49,833 bases of DNA from Porogramme epimiltina (taxonomy: Eukaryota > Basidiomycota > Agaricomycetes > Polyporales > Polyporaceae), in the NCBI GenBank assembly GCA_900155495.1, contig FTLJ01000351.1, positions 1-49,833 on the forward strand. Reading direction: 5' to 3'. The position numbers and the translations under genes are program-made. Shown here piece by piece: positions 1 through 11,754 of the stretch; within the stretch, counting starts at the first letter, position 1; each line of letters begins with the position of its first letter. The notes under the pieces were generated by a model. That model was given only the letters and a program-made list of their open reading frames with translations, made no database searches and was not told the origin of the DNA.

Positions 1-3000
1 CCCCGCTCCTCCCCCCACGCCCATGCACGCCGCCGCTCTCTCTCCGACCCCCTCGCCGCCGCCCTCCTCCCGCCCCCGGACGAGACGCCCGAACAGCGCG
101 ACCTCCGCCTCCGCGCAGAGGACGAGGCCCGCAAGCGCAGCGAAAACATCGACCGCATGCTGAGGCACGACGACAAGCACCGCAAACGCAAGAAGACAGT
201 CAAGGTCCTCCTCCTCGGCCAGAGCGAGAGCGGCAAGAGCACCACCCTCAAACGTGAGTCCACCCCGCCCCCCCTCCTCCTCCGCCCCCCTCCGGACCCG
301 TCTCGCCGCCGTGCGCGGGGCCCCCAGCGGCCGAGGGCAGCCCAGGGCGACGGCGGCGACCTTTATTCTGTGCTGCCCTCCCGCGCCCGGGTACCCGGTG
401 GGGCCGCGTACAAGGTTTGCGCATACAGCCCGCCCTGGATGCAGCGCACGGTCTCCACGACGGCCGCGCGAGTGTGACGTCGACTGGCCATCGATCCGCC
501 CGTGGCGACTCGGCCCTCACGCTACACACCCATCGCCCATAACTACGATCGCACCCTCCACTCTCCCAGATCGGACCCTTTTGTAAGCGCCCGACTTCGA
601 TCGGAGGCTCCGAGTGCACCCCGGGCGGCACACCGCACGCCAGGCCACATATATGCCTCCGCCACCTTCGCCTGTCCTCGGTATCCTGGACACCTGCCGG
701 CCGACTTTGTTCGCCTGCCGCTGCACATCTCGCCCCGGTCGAACGGCTAATTAATGCGAATAAGCATTTATGTCCGACGACCCGCTCGTTGCTGTGACAT
801 TCACCGCCCTGTCGACAATTAATCATCCCCCCACCTCCTTCTCTGCACACTGCCGCCCTCGCATTCGTATTTCGCACCTATCGTCTTCGCGCGCTGACAT
901 GTCGCTCGTCGTGCAGAATTCCAGCTGCTGCACACCCCCACCGCGTTCCACCAGGAGCGAATAGCGTGGCGCTTCGTTATCTACCTCAACCTCATTCGCT
1001 CCATCCGCCGGTCCGCCGTTTTACTCTCTCCGGCACCGCCGTAGTTCCCGCACTGACCCTCCGACGCCTCTTTTGCCCCCGCAGGATCCTCGAGGCCATC
1101 GCCCCGGAGGAGAACAATGGCGCCGACGACGAGGAGTACGGCGACTCGACCGAGACCGCGTCGATCATCATCAGCTCCTCCGACCGCCCCGCGTCGGCGG
1201 CGCCGGACCCACAGCCCAACTACGAGCACTACCGCCGCCGCCTCGCGCCGCTCATGGACCTCGAGCAGCGCCTCATGGTCGTCCTCTCCGACCCGGACGA
1301 CGTCGAGGGCAGGGAGGCGACCCGCCTCCCCACCACCACCGCCGCCGGGGCGCCGCAGGGGTGGGCCCCGCCGGACGCGCGCGGGGGCAGCCCGTACGGG
1401 CCGTTCTCGTTCCTGCATGCGTCGAGCTCCAATGCGCACCTGGCGAGCGCGAGCGCGCCCCACGCGTCGGGGCGGCCGCCGCCGATCGCGATCCCGTCGT
1501 CCTCGAGCGCGCCGGTGCCGTCGTTCCCGTCCGCGCTCACCTCGCCGCGGTCGCCGACGTCGCCGGCGCTCTCGCTCTCGTCCGCGGCCGCTGCTGCTGC
1601 TGCTGCGGGCGGTGGAGGAGGCGGGGGCGGGGGCGAGCTGACGCTGCCGACGGGGTCGAAGTGGAAGAAGAACTTTGCGCTGGGGCGGATCTCGAGCCAG
1701 AAGAGCGCGCACTCGGGGGAGCTGCAGGGGTGGTGGGAGGACCCGGGCGACCCGGTGCACGTCTTGAACGGGTGCGCGGCGGGGATGGCGGAGATGTGGC
1801 GGGACCCGGCCGTGCGCGAGCGCCTTGCGGAGAGGCGGATACGGCTCGAGGAGAGCAGCGGGTTGTGAGTGTCTCCCGCTTTGTGTGAGCGGTGGGAGAG
1901 GGGGGGGGAGGAGCGAGGACAGGCGTGCTGACGTGCGTTACCTACGGAACAGCTATTTGGACGACATTGACCGGATAACGGCCAAGATGTACTTCCCGAC
2001 GGACGGTCAGTCGGTCCCCTCCTCTCCCGCGATGCTGTCGCTGCTGTTCGTGAGTGCGCTGACACCGCCACCCGGAGCGCAGACGACGTGCTGAAGGCGC
2101 GGCTGAAGACGACGGGCGTGGTCGAGCACAAGTTCACGCTCGCGAAGAGCACCGAGTTTCGCGGCGTCGAGTGGGTCATCTACGACGTCGGCGGCGCGAG
2201 GAACCAGCGGCAGGCGTGGGCGCCGTACTTTGACGACGGTACGCCCGCTCGCTCGAGCTCCCGCCGTGCCCGTGCTGAACCCCGGCTCGCCTTTCTTTTT
2301 TTTTCTGTTACTTCCTGGGGGTGGCCGACGTGGCGGTGTTGCGTTTTGGCAGTGAACGCGATCATCTTCCTCGCCCCGATCAGCGCGTTCGACCAGGTGC
2401 TTGCGGAGGTGCGTGCTGTTCTCCCGCGTCCGCCCGCGCGGAGCTGCCGGGGAACCGAGATGGGGCGCTGACGGTGTCTGTGCCGTGTCTGCAGGACCCG
2501 CGGGTGAACCGCCTCGAGGACTCGTTCCAGCTCTGGAAGCAGGTGATCGAGAACAAGCTGCTGGCGCACGTGAACATTGTGCTGTTTTTGAACAAGTGCG
2601 ACTTGCTCCAGAAGAAGCTCGAGAGCGGGGTGAGGCTGAACCACCACATGCCGTCGTACAAGCACCCGAACGATTACAAGACGGTCTCGCAGTGTGCGTT
2701 CCGGTTTGGCTAGGTTCTTGGTGTGTGCGCTGATGGGTGCTTTTCGCGGATGCGCTAGACTTCCGCACGCGGTTTGGCGCGATGCACCAGGGAGCGACGC
2801 CGAATAAATCACGAGATTTGTATAGTGAGTGCTATCCGGTCGTTCCTCCGCGAAAATCTCGTTTGACCACACCGCACCCACGATCAGTCCACCTGACGTC
2901 CGTCACCGAGACTCGGAGGACGCATGTCATAATATCTAACGGTCAGTTTTCGGGCGTTTCCTCCCGGGGGAGAGCGACGCTAAACATGCGACACGTATGC

Positions 3001-3052
3001 AGTCCGGGACATTATCCTGACCGCGAACCTTAAGCAGTCCTCGCTGATGTGA
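1..3052 (+). CDS. Divergent G-alpha subunit of a heterotrimeric G protein (5' end outside window)
   Basis: Ten exons join in frame: 1-253, 917-1010, 1085-1864, 1953-2005, 2083-2238, 2353-2408, 2495-2693, 2759-2824, 2888-2941, 3003-3052, giving 586 residues plus stop. The frame is open to base 1, so the start lies upstream. By family knowledge it is a membrane-associated GTP switch acting below seven-helix receptors. Visible motifs (window numbering): P-loop GQSESGKST at 73, switch I RLKTTG at 400, G3 DVGGAR at 428, G4 NKCD at 497, and a weak G5 TSVTET at 556. Canonical G-alphas have about 350 residues; the excess is mainly exon 3 (residues ~117-375), a Ser/Pro/Ala/Gly-rich insertion with poly-Ala and poly-Gly in the helical domain. 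The catalytic Gln after DVGG is Ala432, while the switch I Arg400 is kept. The family call is firm; receptor and effector cannot be read from sequence. Confidence 0.93.
254..916 (+). other. Unusually long first intron of the G-alpha gene
   Basis: This 663-bp gap lies between donor gtgagt and acceptor gtgcag; its removal joins the P-loop exon to a helix-A exon encoding QFQLLHTPTAFHQE. Other introns of this gene are 61-114 bp. Several short open frames occur on both strands but none carries a recognisable motif. It could hold an alternative promoter or an unspliced regulatory RNA; nothing in the sequence proves either. Confidence 0.75.
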
Positions 3053-5383
3053 GACTCGAGCCCCCACGCATCCCGCGCTGGCGTCCCCACCCCCCCTCCC
3101 ACACCGCCCCCCTCCCCCTAATCCCCCTTCTATCACCCACACCAACGCTTCCTTTTCCCCCCGCCCTCGGCGGCGCCTTCGCCTGCGTGTGCGGGGCGCG
3201 CGCGCACTTATAATTATCACGTTCGTCCGAGCCCCTTCGCCCCCCCCCCCCTTCCGCCTTCGCGCGTGTAAGCGCATTTACGAGCTCCGATATTGCGCGC
3301 CCCATCGCCTCCCTAACGCCCCCTCCCCCTCCCCCTGCGCCCACCCCTTGCCCTTCGCGCCTTCTCCCTTCGCGTCCACCTTCGCCCGTCCCCTCATCCC
3401 GCCCCGTCCCGCCCGCGTCCCGCGTCCCGTGCGTTCGCGGCCTTCCCGCCTTCTCCGCTCCGCCGGACCCCGCGCGACGCGGACATTCGCGCCTCCGAGG
3501 TGGCGGCCTCGCGATCCCCCCCCCCTACACGCACACACCTATCCCGCCCCCGCCGTTCGCCGTTCGCCGTTCGCCGTCGCCGGCCGTCTGGTTCGCGGCC
3601 CCGGCCCTGCGCCTTCGCTGAATGGTGCGGTCCCGCAGCAGTTTGGCGACGTCACGGCTGACGTCGCGATCCGTACCCTATCCCCCCGCCCTGCTTAGGG
3701 CCGCCCTGCTCCCGCCCATCCGCGCGCCCGCCCGCCCTCTCCCTCCCACTCGTTCCCGCTGTGTAACGGAATTGGTGTTGTCTTTGCGCACCCCTGCCCA
3801 TCCCCACGCCGCCCTGCCCCACGCCGTCACATTTTCGCTTTGCCTTTCTATTCGCCGCTTTTGGTATTTGGATTTCCGCCCCCACTGTTGTAAGCAGCTG
3901 TTTATTCGTGCGCTCGTTCGTTCGTTCGTTCCCTTTTCGCGCTACTCGTTTTGATTTCTATATTCGCCGTCTCTCGCTCAATCTCTGTCTTCCTGTTTGT
4001 TTTTGCCCCCAACCCCATATCTGTCCTGCATAGTGTACACTCGCTTTCAATCTGCATTGTCCCGGTCTCTCTTTCTCTCCCGTCCGCCCCCCCCGCCCGC
4101 ACGCACTGCCAACACCGTCACCTGGCCACCCGCTGCGCCGCCGCACCCGCGCGCGCGGAACCACCTGAGCGTAAGGGCGTACGTACGCTGTACGTGTGCG
4201 CACGCGACGCACGCGATAAGGTCCCGAGCCACTGGCCAGTTGACACGCCCCCTCGCCCCCCCCGGTGCGCGCGTGTGTCCCACCCGCGCAGCTAGGCTTC
4301 GGCGGCGTGCTGGACTGCGGTGGGCGCGCACTTGTCATCGCGCCTGGAGCTAGCTGCAGCTATCAGCCGGCGATCGAGGCTCGAAGATTTGAGGGAGGCC
4401 AAGATTGAGATCTGACGGTGGCGCACCACGGGCGTGCAGCTCGGTCCTCGGTCCTCGGCCTCTGGAATCAGGATCAGGGGGGGATGGCGCGTAGGGCGAC
4501 GAGAGTGTGTGTACGTAATGCGCGAGGAGGGGAGACGCGACGGCGATATCGGGCGAACGTGCGCCGTTAGGTTAGCCGTGGGCCGCCGTTGGCGGTCGGC
4601 CGTCACCGCCCCTCCTTGGTTGGCTATGCGAACAACTGAGCATCTCGACATCTGGTGGGCGTTGGGGCCGTCGCTGAGCCTGGTCGTGGGGCCTGGAGGG
4701 GTGGGGGGGCACATGGCAGCAGCCACATGGGCGTTGCCGGTGGGGGTGCCGAGGCTTCTTTCCGTGCGGCGCGCACGGACCGAGGCGGGGGGCGAGGCGA
4801 AGCGGCGTCGTGCAGTCGATGCCATGCTCCCTGGATCAGCCCGCGACCGCTCCGCGCTGGGCGACGGCCGTGCAGGGTGCGCGGGGCCGCGCGGCGTGCT
4901 TGGGGCTGCTGCACCCGTGCAAACTCCGCGCCGCCGCGCGGCCCTGATTGTGCGCGGGGCGCGATCAAAAGAGGGAGGGCCGCCGCGCGCGAAGACGCGT
5001 GCTCGGCTGCGCTGTGTCGGGGTGCCCACCGCGGGCCTTCTTTCTTCTATCAGGGGCGGTCGGCGATTGGGGCAGGCACGCGCGCACTCGTACGTAGAGC
5101 CGAGGGGGGGACGGCGCGGTCGTCATAGCGTGCGTGCTCATTGCTGGTTACAATTCGGGTCCGGTGGGCCCTGAGGGGGCCGTTACACTGACAGGCGCGG
5201 CGAGAACGTCGGATGTGCCGGGGGTGCGCAGGCTCCGCACGCCCGGAACGGGTGCGCTGTCCCAGGTACATGTGGTACATAGTGTTACATGATCTTCCTC
5301 CTTCCAAGTCTACGTCGCTCTTGACGCGAGAGATGGATAGTTGTTTGGTGGAATCGTGGAGATGCGGTCTGCGGGCGGGGGCG
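3053..5383. other. Convergent intergenic region, no supported gene
   Basis: This lies between the 3' ends of the G-alpha (+) and the first MFS transporter (-). From about 3060 to 4300 the + strand is strongly pyrimidine-rich (C runs). From about 4400 to 5200 it is G-rich. Long overlapping open frames exist on both strands (for example 4292-5029 minus and 4434-5174 plus), but they look like stop-poor GC-rich sequence without motifs or splice logic. Simple repeats are present: about four GTTCGCC units at 3554-3579 and a TTCG/TCGT run near 3914-3930. Confidence 0.6.
3554..3579. repeat. Short 7-bp tandem repeat (GTTCGCC-type)
   Basis: About four near-perfect head-to-tail copies of a 7-bp unit lie within the pyrimidine-rich convergent spacer. 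It is a microsatellite-like tract with no visible function. Confidence 0.6.
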
Positions 5384-7859
5384 CTAGTGTTTCTCCGTGT
5401 TCTGTCCGGACGCCGGGATGGTGAACTCTGAGGCGGGCAGGTCTCCGCGGAAGAGGTTTGGATGGCGCGCGATCTGTTTGAAGATGTCAGGGCGTGGTCA
5501 GCGCACGTTCTCAATTTTCAGGGCGGGAGCGCGGGGGCGGGGTAGGGGGAGAAAATCAGAAGGACACTTACGAACGCGCGCACGCGCTTCCCGAACACGT
5601 ACATCGGCACGGACGACAGCCAGCACACAGCCTGGCATGCGCCGAGGACGATGAGCGCGAAGCGGGGGCCGCGCGACTGGACGAGGCCGTTGGCGAAGAA
5701 CGTGGACGCGTAGAGGACCATGTTCTTCGCGAAGTTGCTCAGCGCGAAGATGTGCAGCGCGTTTCCGTGGTGGGTGTCCAGGAGGTACGTCACGGAGGCC
5801 GAGCCGGAGACGACCATGCTGAAGTTGAGCATCCTGCACCGGGAGGCTGGGGGTCAGCAACGTGGAGGTGCGCTGGTGAAGGGGGTGACGCACATGATAC
5901 AGGCCACCGCGCCGATCCAGGGCATGTTCTGTGCGCTCCCGACGCCCCAGCCCACGTAGCCGAACACGCCGAAGAGCATAGAAAGCGCGAAGATGATACG
6001 GAATTCGGGTTCATAGATGCCGCGGTTGCGCTTTGCGATCCATACGATCCCCCAGTCGTTGAGAGGGCCGGTGACGAGCATCGCGAGCACGATGCCGACG
6101 AGGCCTCCCAGGTTTGTCAGGCCCTGTCCGGGCAGAAGGTGAGAATGACCGCAGTCAATGAATGGCCACCGCGTGGAGAGATAAGGGAGCGTACGATTTG
6201 GGTAGCATTAAAGTTGTACTCTATGGTGAGGATCGTGGAAGAACACAGCGGGACCAGACCTGCTGGCAGTTAGCATGACTTCGTTCCTAATTGGGCGGTA
6301 AGAACCCACTCAGCCACACGGTTTGCAAGCCTTGAGTCAGGAACAGGAACCACGTCTATGTCTCATCAGTTTTAGACACGAAAGGAGACATGGTAAACGG
6401 CGCTTACGACTGGCGACAGCAGGAATGGGGCCGGCCGCAGGGCAATCTTCAATAGGCTTTCGTCGGTATACTTTCCATGCCAGACCTTAAGCGTAGACAG
6501 GTAGCTCGGTGCCGGCGGATACGGAGACTGTTCGAGGCTCTCGATCTCCACTTCTGTTCCGCGTTTCTCCAGACTGTGCTTATCGCTCTCGGGCTTCTTT
6601 CCTAGCTTCAGGGCTTCCTCACGATCGAACGTAGTCTGGTGGAGTGTCAATGACAGATATTTCTAGCATCACTCGTCACTTGCCTCAGGCACGAAGAAGA
6701 ACACCAGTATGGTAGTGATTCCGAGAGGAATGCTGACAAACCAGAAACCAAACTCCCATGAAAGATTCTGGATGACGTAGCTGCATATCAAGGGTCCACT
6801 TGATAGTACCCATGATGAGGAATTAAGTCAGCTATATGAAAAACATTGCTGGGGTAACCTAGCTCACAGAGTAATGCCCGCCATGATAGCGAAGCTCCAT
6901 ATGACTGAGCGAGAACCCCGCTCGTGAACGCTGTGCAGTGGTTAATTAATTGTTAGTGGGCGAATCAATGATGACATCAGATCTGCTCACAAGTAGGTCT
7001 GCTCAATAGTGGAAGCGACGAGGCTATAAAGGAATGCGTATGGTAAGTGGAAAAGTGTACGGCCTTCAATCAGAGCTTACTCGCGTTTGCAAAGAAGACA
7101 TGCCGAAGCCTTGGAAAAGGCGCGACGCACGGATGGATGCGAGATTAGGGCTCGCGGCATTCCAGAGGCAGGCGATGAACATCTGCCGAGTATCGGAGTC
7201 AACCGCCATTGTTCCGGATTGTAAGAACAAGTTATTTACCAGAAAAACAGATGCTAGGTAGACAATCCTATGACCATACTTGACGGCGAGTGCGTTCTGG
7301 ATAAGCCTTCCGACACAAACTATAATCAGTACAGCTAGCTGCACTAGCGAAATAACATACTTACATAAAAATGCCCAAACCCAGAAGAAGAAACCCGAAT
7401 GATGAGGTGATATTGTCGACGGACACATTGAACTGTTGTGCGAGCAGAACATAGCCCGGACCGACCATAGGCGACAGTGCCCCATCGAGGCTTGCTGCGA
7501 ACGCGCTATCAAGAAGTGAGCGCTATGTATATTCAATAACCATAGCCGGTTTGAGAAATGGGACTTACAGGGTCCAGAAGCAAGCTTCCTTCTTCCACTT
7601 GGGCCAGTTGAGTGGATCGCGAGGGTCGTCGGAGGGCTGCGGCATGAGTACGACATGCGCGTACTTGCCAGTGCCGCGCTTGAGCCCGCTCGCCTCATCG
7701 ATTGCAAACTCGTGGCCGTGCACGATGCCCTGATCTGAGAGGAGGCCCGTCCCGGGCACTTTCTCCATCCCATGCGCTTCTGCTCGTCACAAGGGAGTGT
7801 CAGTCGATGTTCAGGGCGCGCGAGGAAGTGCGGTGGTCACCTAGAATACCGAATCCCAT
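5384..7859 (-). CDS. MFS transporter, DHA1-like family (copy A)
   Basis: Fourteen exons on the minus strand, in gene order: 7841-7859, 7569-7779, 7365-7505, 7240-7306, 7085-7182, 6991-7023, 6868-6930, 6684-6798, 6408-6635, 6310-6355, 6195-6259, 5894-6123, 5572-5833, 5384-5473; 1668 nt, 555 residues. The N-terminal cytosolic motif LMPQPSDDPRDPLNWPKWKK is typical of fungal drug:H+ antiporter-like MFS proteins, followed by hydrophobic segments and the loop motif VHERGSRSVIWS. A central hydrophilic loop (exon 9, rich in Glu/Lys/Pro) separates the two halves, as usual for 12-helix MFS. It should export or import a small molecule across the plasma membrane; the substrate is not readable. The start ATG in exon 1 gives MGFGILE, matching MPFGILE of copy B. 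Two introns need GC donors (7084 and 6683). A TATA-like box lies about 95 bp upstream. Confidence 0.9.
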
Positions 7860-7948
7860 CGCGGCGTCTAAACGTTGAGCTTCGGTGGGGGTCGACTGCG
7901 AGAAGAAGGTGCGATACCTCCGCTGGGCGTTGCGCCTGCCCCCAACAC

Positions 7949-7955
7949 CTTATAG
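7949..7955 (-). promoter_or_regulatory. TATA-like box of MFS copy A
   Basis: CTATAAG on the minus strand, about 90-95 bp upstream of the ATG at 7859. The position fits a core promoter element; transcription start is unknown. Confidence 0.5.
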
Positions 7956-8499
7956 CCGCGAGTAGCGCCGTACAATCAGCTAGTTGTGACGAGAGTACTC
8001 CAGCTCATGGGGCCAGAGGGTCCAAAGGGCCTTCTTCGAAGATCCCTTGCGCCCTGTCAAGTGACCGCGCTTGTGGACGTAGCGCGCGCTGCGGATAACG
8101 CGGGGTCTTCAAGTTGCAGGAGGTTGGAGGGCGGCGCGGGGGGGAGGGGGGGCGAGACACTGACGGGTGTCCGTTTCCCGGAGACAAACTTTCGAGGACG
8201 ACGGAAGAAGTGGTATCAAGGGGAAGGGCGGGAGGGCGAGGGTAGACGGACATAGTCGAGATGAAAATAGCGGGGCGTGCGGATGCGATAGGGTGGCGCT
8301 TTCTATGATGTCGGTTTTTGGCTAGATGTGTTCACGGCGTGCGCACCAAGCCACTCTTTCATCCTCTTGAGATGGCTGATTAATAGAAATTCCAAGAGCC
8401 CATCCTTTTTCAAGACGTATTACGGGCTGTTAGTGCGCAAAAATCGGACATGTGTCGCCTCTAGCTGGATCTTGCAATGCGCAAGAAGCCCGAGCTAAC

Positions 8500-8505
8500 C
8501 ACGTG
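8500..8505. promoter_or_regulatory. CACGTG E-box upstream of MFS copy A
   Basis: Palindromic CACGTG followed by CCTGC, about 640 bp upstream of the MFS-A start. The same 11-mer occurs at 12208 upstream of MFS-B inside otherwise diverged flank. bHLH factors are known to bind CACGTG; use here is inferred. Confidence 0.4.
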
Positions 8506-9224
8506 CCTGCAATGAGAACTATTCAATATGAAGTCACGAGAAGCAGTTAGGGCGAAAGAAACTTTGTGACTCGGAATTCTTACCTCATTTAAGCGTGAAG
8601 GCCGTGGTCAGGAGTTCACCCCTTCAGATGCCCGGTGTAGCACCCCGGATATGAGTGGTCGCGAGGTAATTGTTCCACAGGATTCACAGCCTGAGGTAGT
8701 GGAAAGGTTCCATCTGAGGGTATCATGGTCATGCCTGCAAATAATCTCGGTGGAATACGTAAGAGCGGCAATGGAGGAGCGAGAAGGTTTCGGATAGGCA
8801 GTAGGAATCATGTTGGAACCTGGAACTTCTCAGTTCCAAAACGGTAAAGGGCCAATAGAGAGGCGCCAGGAGGTTGTTTGTCACTATTTGTGATGTGGCG
8901 CAACCTGTCAGGGCCAGCAGAGTTAGTCGGAAAGTCGTCCCGCTCGATGCTTTCAAAAACGGTGGCTGTCTTTTCGATCTTGCATTCGCGTTGAGCATCT
9001 TACACTAGTACCACACGGCGTGAATGCGGAGTGAAGTGCGAACATCTCACGCATCATCGCAGCCTGCCAAACCCGGCACTGTGTTTCCTTTCGAACCCAA
9101 CTTCAACGCCAGGCCCATTTCCCTCCCTCTTTATTGCACCTCTCAAGCGATGTAAGCGTGAGTGAGGAGTTTGCATATCATTTTCACTACATGAGTTAAG
9201 CTTGGTGGGACTCGCGATACATGC

Positions 9225-11686
9225 CTAGTGACTCGTTGCGCTCTGGTTCGTCTCCGTGCCGTAGAACTCAGACTCGGACAGGTCACCGCGGAAAAGGTTG
9301 GGATGACGCGAGATCTGCAGAAATCCAGAGGCAACTATTAGTACCACTGTCTGGGTCGCTTCGGGCGCTGGTAGAGGAAGCGAAACCGCCAAAGAGAACA
9401 CTCACAAATGCCCGAACGCGCTTCCCAAAGATATACATTGGAACAGACGCGAGCCAACATACTGCCTGACATCCGCAAAGGACGAGGAGGACAAACCGAG
9501 GCCCCCGTGTCTGAACGAGGCCATTGGCGAAGAACGTAGATGCGTAGAGAACCATGTTCTTGATGAAGTTGGTAACTGCGAGGATGTGCATTGCATTCGT
9601 GCGATGGGTGTCGAGTACGTAGGTTATGGCGGTTGCGCCTGAAACGACCATGCTGAAGTTGAGCATTCTGCACGAAAAGAGACGAATAAGCAAAGAGGGC
9701 AAAACTGAAGAACGATGAATGAGAGGACATACGTGATACACGCAACCGCGCCGATCCATGGCATATTGTGGGTGCTTCCGACGCCCCAGCCAACGTACCC
9801 GAAAACGCCAAAAAGCATCGATAGAACGAGGATGAGGCGGAATTCGGGCTCGTAGATCCCACGGTTGTGCTTCGCAACCCACACGACACCACGGTCGTTA
9901 AGTGGGCCGGTGATCAGCATGGCGAGCACAATTCCAATAAGACCTCCAAGATTCGTCAGGCCCTATTGATTATAGAATTGTTGAATGCTATGTATGAGGA
10001 ATATAGCGAGTGGGTACCCACGATTTGGGTGGCGTTGAAGTTGTATTCGATAGTGAATATCGTGGAAGAGCACAACGGAACCAGACCTATCGTCGATTAG
10101 CATGTGGCATGGCTCGGGATGACGGCTTAGCGTGCTTACTCAACCACACAGTTTGTAGCCCGTATGCCATGAAGACGAACCATGTCTACACCTATCTCAG
10201 CATCGAAACGGAAAGATAAAGGGGATGGAACATACGACAGGAGACAGCAAGAAGGGGATGGGTCTCAAGAATATTTTCCACAGGCTTTCGTCGGTGAACG
10301 TGCCATTCCAGATCTTGAGTGTAGACACATAACTGGGGGGCGGAGGATATACAGATCGCTCGACGCTCTCGACTTCCACTTCCGCCCCGGATTTTTCGAC
10401 ACTGTTCTTATCGCTCTCAGGCTTCCTTGCAAGTCTCAGGGCTTCTTCACGATTAAACGTGGTCTGAGAAGAGGTCAGCATAGTAATAGTAAGTGAAATC
10501 TTAAATCGAACTGACTTCGGGCACAAACAAAAACACCAAGACTGTGGCAATGCCGAGGGCAATACTGATGATCCAAAATCCGAATTGCCACGAGAGGTTC
10601 TGGATGACATAGCTATAAATAAGCGGACCGCTGTACGGAAATAAGACGAATGGATGAGCCGTGAAAGACGAATCTATGAGGGAAATACGCCTACAGAGTA
10701 ATTCCCGCCATAATGCAGAAGTTCCAGATTACTGAGCGTGAACCCCGCTCATGAACACTGAGAAGATATCAATACCGGCGAGCGGGTTATCAGGACAGTG
10801 GACCACGCCACTTACTAGTAGATCTGCTCTGAAGTGGATGCGACGAGACTATGGGACCATTCTACCTTGAGTTGTTGTAAAGTAGCCATCTACCCATAAG
10901 AAACGCACCTTTGCATTGCTGACATGCCAAAACCTTGGAATACGCGTGCTGCACGAATAGAGGCCAGATTGGGGCTTGCCGCATTCCAAATGCAAGACAC
11001 GAACATCTACAACGGTTGACATCAACGGCCCTCGATCGACGTCACAGCTCTGGTTATGGAAACCCACCACGAAAACTGACACTAAATAGACGATTCTATG
11101 CCCGTATTTAGCAGCGAACGCGCTCTGCACCACCCTAACAGTAGGAGGGCTAGTCAGCTCGACATAATAGTATACGGAAAATATGATCACATGAATATGC
11201 CCAGCCCGAGAAGGAGTGCACCGAAAGACGAGGTGATGTCATCCACGGAGACGTTGAATTGTTTAGAAAGTAACACGTAGCCCGCGCTGACCATAGGCGA
11301 CAGCGCGCCGTCAAGCGTCGTGGCATAAGCACTGCCCGAATTATATCAGCAGGAGGCCACTGAGCTGGGAGTTGGCGTCGACTCACAGGCTCCAGAAGCA
11401 TGCTTCCTTCTTCCACTTCGGCCAATTCAGAGGATCCCGCGGGTCGTCGGACGGCTGTGGCATGAGCACGACATGCGCGTACTTGCCTGTGCCGCGCTTG
11501 AGTCCACGCGCCTCATCGATCGCGAACTCGTGACCGCCGCTCGCGACACCTTGATCTGAGAGCAGGCCTGTGCCGGGTACCCTCTCCACCCCAGGTTCTT
11601 CTGCACGTTAAACATGAGTAATCTGATAGGCATGGGCGGGAATACCCAATGTAGAGAAGGCACTCACCTAAGATCCCGAATGGCAT
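9225..11686 (-). CDS. MFS transporter, DHA1-like family (copy B)
   Basis: Fourteen minus-strand exons in gene order: 11668-11686, 11387-11600, 11191-11331, 11071-11134, 10909-11006, 10816-10848, 10695-10757, 10516-10630, 10236-10463, 10140-10185, 10022-10086, 9733-9962, 9406-9667, 9225-9314; 1668 nt, 555 residues, exactly the length of copy A. Most exons match copy A in length (141, 98, 33, 63, 115, 228, 46, 65, 230, 262, 90 nt), proving tandem duplication. The protein begins MPFGILEEPGVERVPGTG, has the same DDPRDPLNWPKWKKEACFW entry motif, and ends at ATSH. All its introns can be read with GT donors. A second-half stretch reads LFGVFGYVGWGVGS. A TATATAT box lies ~70 bp upstream. Function is inferred as a plasma-membrane small-molecule porter; substrate unknown. 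Confidence 0.9.
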
Positions 11687-11754
11687 TGCACTGGAGCTCT
11701 AATGTCAGGGTGGTCGAGGGGGTCGCCTCGACTGGAGCTTGCTTTCCACCAGCA

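Larger units (their letters stand above)
7860..9224. other. Upstream region of MFS copy A and 3' flank of copy B
   Basis: No gene was recognised in these 1.37 kb. It carries elements also found upstream of copy B: GTCAAGTGACC at 8056-8066 and CACGTGCCTGC at 8500-8510, so the duplication included at least about 650 bp of promoter. A G-rich tract lies near 8130-8152. The minus-strand open frame at 8729-8998 shows no motif. Confidence 0.6.

Noticed and set aside
981..2179. Long minus-strand open frames (259 and 316 residues) opposite the G-alpha exons
   Set aside because: They are antisense shadows of GC-rich exon 3; the plus strand shows all G-protein motifs and consistent splicing.
4292..5174. 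Overlapping 245-residue (-) and 246-residue (+) open frames
   Set aside because: Both strands are open at once in G/C-rich sequence, composition is Arg/Pro/Ala-heavy, and no motif or splice structure supports either.
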